Of a stretch of 64,000 bases of DNA, positions 58,640 to 64,000 are shown piece by piece. The notes under the pieces are model-generated. The model did no database searches. It was given only the letters and a program-made list of their open reading frames with translations, and was not told the DNA's origin. How positions within the stretch are numbered: position 1 is the first letter of the stretch; each line of letters starts with the position of its first letter. Source of the stretch: Neoalteromonas arenosi (GTDB taxonomy: Bacteria; Pseudomonadota; Gammaproteobacteria; Enterobacterales; Alteromonadaceae); assembly GCF_030362855.1 (NCBI RefSeq), contig NZ_JAUCBP010000002.1, positions 1 to 64,000 of the forward strand. The letters are read 5' to 3'. The position numbers and the translations under genes are program-made.

Positions 58640-60013
58640 TCATTTTAGTGCGGATGGCGTTCCGGCTTCGCTGTTTTTACATAGAGAGAGTAATAGAGCC
58701 ACACCCAGTACAGAGGAACACAAAGATGCCAAGAGTATTCCCAATTTAGCTGCGCTCAGGTTATCCGAGGCATATGCAAGATTGGCAATAAACATTGCCA
58801 TCGTAAATCCAATACCTGCCAATATACTTCCAGCAACAATCAAACCCCAGGAAAGATCGGGCGGGCGCTCAGCGACTCCCGCTCGTAACGCCAACCAAAT
58901 GAAAAAACAAATACCAACAGGCTTTCCTACCACAAAGCCCAAAAATACAGCGCTTATTACCGCAAGCGATAAGTCACTGAATACTATGGGAATGCCGGCG
59001 TTGGCGAACGCGAATAATGGCATTACAACGAACCCAACCCATGGGTGGAGAATATGTTCCAGGCGTTCAACGGGTGATAGCGCTTCCCGGGCCGCTGCTT
59101 CCATAGTATTTAACAATGTTGAGTGACTGAAACTTCGGTTTTCCCTGACTTTCGCAGAAGTCGTCCAGATAGAAGCAACGATATTGTGTAAACGCTCATC
59201 TGTTACCCACCGAATTGTTGGTGTCATCAAACCAAGAACCACACCCGTAACAGTTGGATGAATGCCTGATGCATCGACAAGGACCCAAATACAAGTTCCG
59301 GCGATAAAGAACAACGAAAAACGTCGAATACCTGACAATGACATTAGCTTTACACAAACAAAGCCAGCGATAGCACAAACAATATACAAAGGCTCTATCT
59401 TTTCGCTGTAACCGAGTGCAACAACAATAATCGCGCCAAGATCATCGACAATGGCCAGTGATAGCATAAATATACGTAAACTCTTAGGTAGTCGCTCTCC
59501 GAAGAGGGCCAAACAACCCATCACGAAGGCCGTGTCTGTAGCCATAACCGTACCCCATCCTCGCCCGGCATCGCTCTCTAGCCCAAACGAAAGATAGATG
59601 CATGCCGGTACAATCATTCCACCCACTGCAGCAGAGACTGAAAGCATTGCGATCTTTGTGTTTCGCAACTCTCCCAACACCAGCTCACGTTTAAGCTCCA
59701 GTGCGATGAGAAAGAAAAACAGGGTCATTACAGCATCGTTTATCCAGGTGTGTAAGGTATGTTCTACAATCAGCGAGCCAATCTTGAACCCGAGAGGAGT
59801 TTGCCACAAAGCTGCAAAGTCATCGCTAAATCGGGAATTAGCCAGACAAAGAGCGAAGATTGTAAAAAAAAGTAATATAAATCCAGCAGCTGACTCTATT
59901 TTAATAAACCGGTGCAAAGGATGGGTTATCCAGTCAATGGGCGCTTGTGGTAGCTGCTCTGGCTGTCCTCTTCGTTCCGCGAGGAAGGCGCTAACTAGGT
60001 ACTTGATTTTCAT
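58640..60013 (-). CDS. nhaA: Na+/H+ antiporter NhaA
   Basis: A 457-residue inner-membrane antiporter with about 12 helices that expels Na+ for H+ and supports pH and salt tolerance, fitting a marine host. Key sites: ATDTAFVMGCLALFG, and the ion-binding double Asp in SLAIVDDLGAIIVVALGYS. The N-terminal ~30 residues extend beyond E. coli NhaA (388 residues), and a longer loop before helix 9 also adds length. A strong AGAGGAG site precedes ATG 60013. It is followed closely by the transglutaminase-like gene, likely one transcript. Confidence 0.94.
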   Translation of the reverse strand: MKIKYLVSAFLAERRGQPEQLPQAPIDWITHPLHRFIKIESAAGFILLFFTIFALCLANSRFSDDFAALWQTPLGFKIGSLIVEHTLHTWINDAVMTLFFFLIALELKRELVLGELRNTKIAMLSVSAAVGGMIVPACIYLSFGLESDAGRGWGTVMATDTAFVMGCLALFGERLPKSLRIFMLSLAIVDDLGAIIVVALGYSEKIEPLYIVCAIAGFVCVKLMSLSGIRRFSLFFIAGTCIWVLVDASGIHPTVTGVVLGLMTPTIRWVTDERLHNIVASIWTTSAKVRENRSFSHSTLLNTMEAAAREALSPVERLEHILHPWVGFVVMPLFAFANAGIPIVFSDLSLAVISAVFLGFVVGKPVGICFFIWLALRAGVAERPPDLSWGLIVAGSILAGIGFTMAMFIANLAYASDNLSAAKLGILLASLCSSVLGVALLLSLCKNSEAGTPSALK

Positions 60014-60289
60014 ACAGTTAACTCCTCTTTATGTCCACACCTAGTCGCGGTATTTGTAAATGGCGTCGATAGCCAGAAAACCCGACCAAAGACGAATCTA
60101 TGCGGCAGACTACAAGCACTCACCACAGTTACCAACACGAACTGTATGGGCCTTCTAGTTACTTTTTCAAAGTTGCGCTATCCATTTGGGACTCATCATA
60201 AAGCAGCGATAAAGGTTAGATCTGATTAAAATATTGTTCATGCCACAAAGATGTTAATATCGTTCCATCGTATGGATAGATAGAGAGAT

Positions 60290-61000
60290 TTAATATTCTT
60301 CAAGCCGATCGGTTTCTCTCTTAACGGTTGCATAACATTCACAGCAAAGTGTTTCTAACCTCTGTCGGTCCAGTATAGTGATATGACCACGTCTGTAAGA
60401 AATGACACCTAACTTTTGCAGCTTCCCTGCAGCTTCAGTTACTCCCTCGCGCCTGACGCCGAGCATATTGGCAATTAATTCTTGTGTCATAATCAGACTA
60501 TCAGTTGACACGCGATCTAATGACATTAGAAGCCACCGGCAGAGTTGCTGGTCAATAGAGTGATGTCGGTTACATACCGCCGTTTGTGTCATCTGCGCGA
60601 TAAGACCTTGGGTGTAACGCAATAGAACCATACGCGTTTTTTGATTGTTATTGAATTCATACAGCAATGACGCAGCGGGTAGCTGATAGGCAAAACCGGC
60701 ACTTTGCACAACGGCTCGGTTTAGGGTACTTTCACCTCCCATGAAAACAGCGATACCAACTAAGCCATCTCTTCCTACTATAGAAATTTCCGCAGATGAA
60801 CCATTTTCCATAACAGATACTAGTGAAACGATGCTATCAATAGGAAAAAATACACTAGACTCGCGTTGTCCGGCTTCAAATAACACCTTGCCTAACGGTA
60901 ACTGGATGCGTTTCAGTTGTGGAAAAATTTTTAATTGACTCTCTTCAGATAATGCCTTGAGCAATATATTCCCCGATGAACTGTGCGATGCAGATCCCAT
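60290..61000 (-). CDS. Crp/Fnr-family transcription regulator
   Basis: A 236-residue regulator with a cyclic-nucleotide-binding-like sensor (LPLGKVLFEAGQRESSVFFPIDSIVSLVSVMENGSSAEISIVGRDGLVGI) and a C-terminal winged helix (MTQELIANMLGVRREGVTEAAGKLQKLGVISYRRG). The phosphate-binding Arg-Ser of CRP and the Fe-S cysteines of FNR are both missing, so the signal is unknown. Four Cys lie near the C-terminus (CCECYA and one earlier). It stands alone with long flanking gaps, 290 bases from nhaA. Confidence 0.88.
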   Translation of the reverse strand: MGSASHSSSGNILLKALSEESQLKIFPQLKRIQLPLGKVLFEAGQRESSVFFPIDSIVSLVSVMENGSSAEISIVGRDGLVGIAVFMGGESTLNRAVVQSAGFAYQLPAASLLYEFNNNQKTRMVLLRYTQGLIAQMTQTAVCNRHHSIDQQLCRWLLMSLDRVSTDSLIMTQELIANMLGVRREGVTEAAGKLQKLGVISYRRGHITILDRQRLETLCCECYATVKRETDRLEEY

Positions 61001-61560
61001 TGGTCAATTCACTTTTAGCTATTCACTTTAAAGTCATTACAACACTTAACTGCACACATTACCCGAGTTTTCTGAGGTACACGCTTCACGATTCATTTTG
61101 CCGCAGATTAACGGGGGGGCTATCGACATTATTGGTCTCACTGAGAGGGGCTGTGTTGTTCTGTGAAGCATACCGCTTACGCTGCACTAATGTTTTTGGC
61201 CAGTGAGGGCTAGTTACTGCAGCTTGCACCTCATCTTGACATTGATATACATATAAAATGTGTCTGGTAATAGCCGCGCTTTTTTTTATTTGGTTCATAG
61301 ATCCTTCCGCATACCTTTATTTGAGCACTACAAACAAGTTTAGGTGAATTTGTAAGAATTATCTGTGCGCTAACGCACAGACAGTGCCTTATCTTGAGTG
61401 AATACTTTGGCAATGATGCGGGTTCTTTAACAGCTTGTATTGATTAATTAAAATTATCTCTCTCAACGACAAGCTCATTTCGCATCTATTTAGATTCAGT
61501 CAGGATTGCCTAAAGGCAAATAGCCTTTTATCCCATCAGTTGCCTAGGGGACTTAACCAA
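61001..61560. other. Gene-poor intergenic region with hairpins
   Basis: 560 bases between the divergent Crp/Fnr-type regulator and the GGDEF gene. It holds a perfect stem CTGTGCG / CGCACAG (61363-61380, loop CTAA) and AAAGGC / GCCTTT (61512-61528) shortly upstream of the GGDEF ribosome site. A 70-codon minus-strand frame (61086-61298) is listed separately. Otherwise AT-rich, with no RNA gene recognised. Confidence 0.5.
61086..61298 (-). CDS. Possible small basic protein
   Basis: A 70-codon frame, MNQIKKSAAITRHILYVYQC to the stop. It has a good GGAAGGA ribosome site 3-4 bases before ATG 61298, which is its main support. The composition (basic, many Gln/Asn/Ser) shows no domain or motif and may be chance. 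It would be read toward the Crp/Fnr-type gene, 86 bases away. Confidence 0.25.
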   Translation of the reverse strand: MNQIKKSAAITRHILYVYQCQDEVQAAVTSPHWPKTLVQRKRYASQNNTAPLSETNNVDSPPVNLRQNES

Positions 61561-62814
61561 ATGAAGCGAGACATAGACATCTTATGCGCGATTAAAAACC
61601 AGCAATGCGCTGATAGTCTGTGCCATAAAATCAAACAAATAATACCTGATGTACATTTGGTTGTTGTGCCAGAAATGGTCGATGTGTTGTCCATTATTTC
61701 TGTTCATCAGGTAAAGTTATTTATAGTCGCACTTGAAGTAAATGAAGTTGTTGACCCGCTTACTTACACAATCGCTTCGGCTTTTCCGCTAACCTTAGTG
61801 CAGTTTTTTCCCGTCAGTCTTTTGCGATACGCTGAGTTTGCAGTGACCACAATAAAACTCTGGGCTGCTTGTCTGGAATATGATTCAAAACTTCTGCATA
61901 AGCCATTAAATAATGATGTAATTAAACGAGAAAAAATGCTGCTTTTTGCGATGCCTGAAGCAGTGATCAGTTGTAACCTACAGGGAAATATAACTTATCT
62001 AAACCGCGCAGCGGAGCGATTAATTGGCCTGAAAAAGCGTCAGATGATGGATAAACCCATTACGTCAATAGTTGAGTTCAATACGGATATTACAGCCGAC
62101 GGAACCGACCTTACATTGGCAGCATTGCTGACGGAGGATTCACCACAAACTCACTGTGTAAATGCAAAGTTGCTTGCGCAAAATAGTGACCATACTTCTG
62201 TCATTAGTTCGTTTGGCTGGTTGCGAGATAATAGGGAGGATTTGAAAGGTCTAGTATTGGTAATGCGAATGGTTGACAGGCAGTATGTGAAGCTTTATCA
62301 CCAAGCAAATTATGATGAATTGACCTCCTTACCCAATAGGGCATTGATGAATGATAGGTCAAACCTAGCCGTTAGGTTAGCCGTCAGACATAATTGTTAC
62401 GTTGGTCTAATGTTTATTGATTTGGACTACTTTAAAGCCGTTAACGATGCGATGGGACATGATGCCGGCGATCAAATGCTCAAATCCGTTGCCAAGCGAC
62501 TCATTTCATGTGTTCGCGCAAGCGATACCGTCAGTCGACATGGTGGTGACGAGTTTGTAATTTTACTCACTGAGGTCGTCAACTTAAGCGACTGTGAACG
62601 GATAGCTAAGAAAATCTTGGACGCATTTAAGTTACCTCACATGGTAAACGACAAATCGTGTGTCATTGGCCTGAGCATCGGTATTAGTATATTTCCACTA
62701 GACGCTGACAGTAGTCAGGCAATGTATGTAAATGCCGACAAGGCTATGTATGCCGCGAAAGCCAGTGGACGCAATACATTTGAAATCTATCATTATCATC
62801 GATATGGTTTATGA
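61561..62814 (+). CDS. PAS-like GGDEF diguanylate cyclase
   Basis: A 417-residue soluble protein. The N-terminal ~120 residues look like a degenerate receiver or other alpha/beta domain (DIDILCAIKNQQCADSLCHKI) without recognised phosphorylation residues. A PAS domain follows (LFAMPEAVISCNLQGNITYLNRAAERLIGL), then a GGDEF domain (YDELTSLPNRALMNDR; GGDEF at 328-332) with an RASD inhibitory RxxD site before it. It should make c-di-GMP. AGGGGAC lies 8 bases before ATG 61561, preferred over TTG 61540. A short hairpin lies just upstream. Confidence 0.92.
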   Translation: MKRDIDILCAIKNQQCADSLCHKIKQIIPDVHLVVVPEMVDVLSIISVHQVKLFIVALEVNEVVDPLTYTIASAFPLTLVQFFPVSLLRYAEFAVTTIKLWAACLEYDSKLLHKPLNNDVIKREKMLLFAMPEAVISCNLQGNITYLNRAAERLIGLKKRQMMDKPITSIVEFNTDITADGTDLTLAALLTEDSPQTHCVNAKLLAQNSDHTSVISSFGWLRDNREDLKGLVLVMRMVDRQYVKLYHQANYDELTSLPNRALMNDRSNLAVRLAVRHNCYVGLMFIDLDYFKAVNDAMGHDAGDQMLKSVAKRLISCVRASDTVSRHGGDEFVILLTEVVNLSDCERIAKKILDAFKLPHMVNDKSCVIGLSIGISIFPLDADSSQAMYVNADKAMYAAKASGRNTFEIYHYHRYGL

Positions 62815-62877
62815 TTGGTCATTATGCAGTGACAGAAAACTCCTGGAATTGAACTCCGTAAAGAGCTGAGTTACCCG

Positions 62878-63864
62878 TTAATTACCTTTTTCTTCCTCAA
62901 GCCCCGGTTCCTTAAGATATTTAAAAAGTTCGCTATCCGTGGTCAAAATTAAGGTTGTACTGTTACCTATGACCGAAGGGTAGGCTGCCATAGTTCGAGT
63001 AAACTGGTAAAACTCTGCTGCTTCAGGGCTTTGGCCGTAGGCGCTAGCATATATCAGCGCGGCCAAAGCGTCGGCCTCGCCACGAATGGCCTCTACTTGT
63101 TGGTATGCTTCCGACTGAATTTTGTCCAGATCTCGTACCCTGTTGCCTCGAATTCGCGCAGCTTCACCGTTGCCTTCGGAAATAAAGCGTTCGGCAATCT
63201 GTCGCCGTTCGCTGATCATTCTATCGTAGATTTTTGGCCTTACGCTAGCGTTGTAGTTCACTCGTTTGAAGCGAATGTCCAGTAGTTCAATACCAAAAAC
63301 TTTGACCTTCTCTGCCGCCGATCTAAAAATTTCTAATTCGACGATTTTACGACCTTTATGAATGGGTACCAACGTTCCTATATCCGATGCAGTTTCTCCA
63401 GCAGTAGGCAATTCGTCACGCTGCGGAGTCCGATCTTTGGTTGTCCGAATGATTTCTATCAATTCATGTTTAGCTACTGCATTGCGGGTTTCACTACCAA
63501 GGATGTCATCAAGTCTGGATTGCGCACTTCGTTCATCTCGCAAACGCAAAAAATATTGGAGTGGATCGGTAATTCGCCACCGAGCAAATAAGTCAACCGA
63601 GATATATAACTTGTCTTTGGTTGGCATATCAGATGGACTACCGTCCCATTCCAACACCCTTTTTTCGATAGGGTTAACGTGCTGAATAAATGGCACTTTA
63701 AATTGCAAACCTGCAGTGACTATGGCGTCGCCGACGGGCTTGCCAAATTGAGTAACAATAACTTGTTCTACCTCACTCACGGTGTACAGTGCACTGTTCA
63801 ACACTATGGCGATACTGGCCGTTAATACAATTGCGGCAATTGTTAACCGTTTCACTTTATTCAT
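62878..63864 (-). CDS. hflC: HflC, FtsH-modulating SPFH protein
   Basis: A 328-residue inner-membrane SPFH/band-7 protein. One N-terminal helix (LTIAAIVLTASIAIVLNSALY) is followed by a periplasmic SPFH domain (EVEQVIVTQFGKPVGDAIVTAGLQFKVPFIQHV) and a coiled C-terminal part (ISERRQIAERFISEGNGEAARIRGN). With HflK it surrounds and modulates the FtsH protease. Its ATG overlaps the end of hflK by 8 bases, the usual hflK-hflC order. Confidence 0.96.
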   Translation of the reverse strand: MNKVKRLTIAAIVLTASIAIVLNSALYTVSEVEQVIVTQFGKPVGDAIVTAGLQFKVPFIQHVNPIEKRVLEWDGSPSDMPTKDKLYISVDLFARWRITDPLQYFLRLRDERSAQSRLDDILGSETRNAVAKHELIEIIRTTKDRTPQRDELPTAGETASDIGTLVPIHKGRKIVELEIFRSAAEKVKVFGIELLDIRFKRVNYNASVRPKIYDRMISERRQIAERFISEGNGEAARIRGNRVRDLDKIQSEAYQQVEAIRGEADALAALIYASAYGQSPEAAEFYQFTRTMAAYPSVIGNSTTLILTTDSELFKYLKEPGLEEEKGN

Positions 63865-64000
63865 GATTCGCCTGTTCTTCAGTTTTCAGATTTAGTAACG
63901 GCAAAATGCTCTGTGAATCAACATCCAGAATTACTTTACTGGAGACCCTTGGCATAACCTCTTGCATGGTTTCTAGATAAATTCGCTTACGTGTTACTGT
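63857..64000 (-). CDS. hflK: HflK, C-terminal end (cut by the window edge)
   Basis: The last 47 codons of a gene read toward hflC: ...TRKRIYLETMQEVMPRVSSK, then VILDVDSQSILPLLNL and a short tail ending ANHE. R-x-R-(I/L)-Y-L-E-T-M-x-x-V is the conserved C-terminal HflK segment. Stop TAA at 63857-63859 overlaps the hflC start. Partial, as the rest lies past the window. Confidence 0.9.
   Translation of the reverse strand, partial: TVTRKRIYLETMQEVMPRVSSKVILDVDSQSILPLLNLKTEEQANHE

Noticed and set aside
59598-60044. 148-codon plus-strand frame across the nhaA start
   Set aside because: Antisense to nhaA, with no coding signature.
1-64000. CRISPR arrays, tRNAs, insertion sequences, prophage genes
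   Set aside because: Looked for regular repeats, cloverleaf sequences, transposase or phage motifs and terminal repeats; none recognised by eye.

Overview
The window reads as a stretch of a gammaproteobacterial chromosome, most likely from a free-living marine or aquatic heterotroph of the Alteromonadales/Cellvibrionales type. This is inferred from the moderate GC content, several TonB-dependent receptors, an exported VPS10/BNR protein, many c-di-GMP enzymes, NhaA, a complete hut pathway and HflKC. The species cannot be named from the sequence. I saw no tRNA, insertion sequence, prophage or CRISPR array.

Region 0-8 kb. The window opens inside the 3' part of a 5S rRNA followed by its intrinsic terminator. 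Next comes an accessory-looking block: a small protein with a GRGxWN motif, an exported mini-catalase, an MBL-fold hydrolase, a patatin-like lipase translationally coupled to a second GRGxWN protein, a 110-residue peptide with a bacteriocin-type double-glycine leader, a 4-TM protein and a TIR-domain protein. An aromatic amino acid permease and an OsmC protein follow on the minus strand. At 8.2-12.6 kb lies a 1467-residue DUF4062-STAND ATPase-TM-WD40 protein. TIR, patatin, STAND ATPase and leader peptide together make this the part of the window most likely to hold an undescribed conflict, signalling or peptide system.

Region 12.6-23.5 kb. A serine beta-lactamase-like hydrolase and a 7TMR-DISM GGDEF protein precede a sucrose-use cluster: TonB receptor, MFS transporter, ROK fructokinase, GH13 sucrose phosphorylase and LacI regulator. 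Together these would import sucrose across both membranes, split it to glucose-1-phosphate and fructose, and phosphorylate the fructose.

Region 23.5-29.7 kb is a complete histidine utilisation locus. hutC-hutU-hutH diverge from hutI-hutG around a palindromic HutC-type operator.

Region 29.7-44 kb holds a PAS chemoreceptor with a one-base frameshift, a UbiA-type prenyltransferase, a large exported VPS10/BNR protein, a TonB receptor with a one-base frameshift followed by a PepSY protein, a GlcD-type FAD oxidase, hypothetical membrane proteins, Dps and a permease.

Region 44-64 kb holds an exported catalase-peroxidase, a cyclic-nucleotide-binding-domain/aspartase fusion, an alpha/beta hydrolase, an acyl-CoA dehydrogenase, a Cache-GGDEF-EAL protein preceded by a coupled 28-codon leader ORF, another TonB receptor, a cysteine-rich EAL protein, an AraC remnant, an nhaA-transglutaminase pair, a Crp/Fnr regulator, a PAS-like GGDEF protein, hflC and the 3' end of hflK, which runs off the window.
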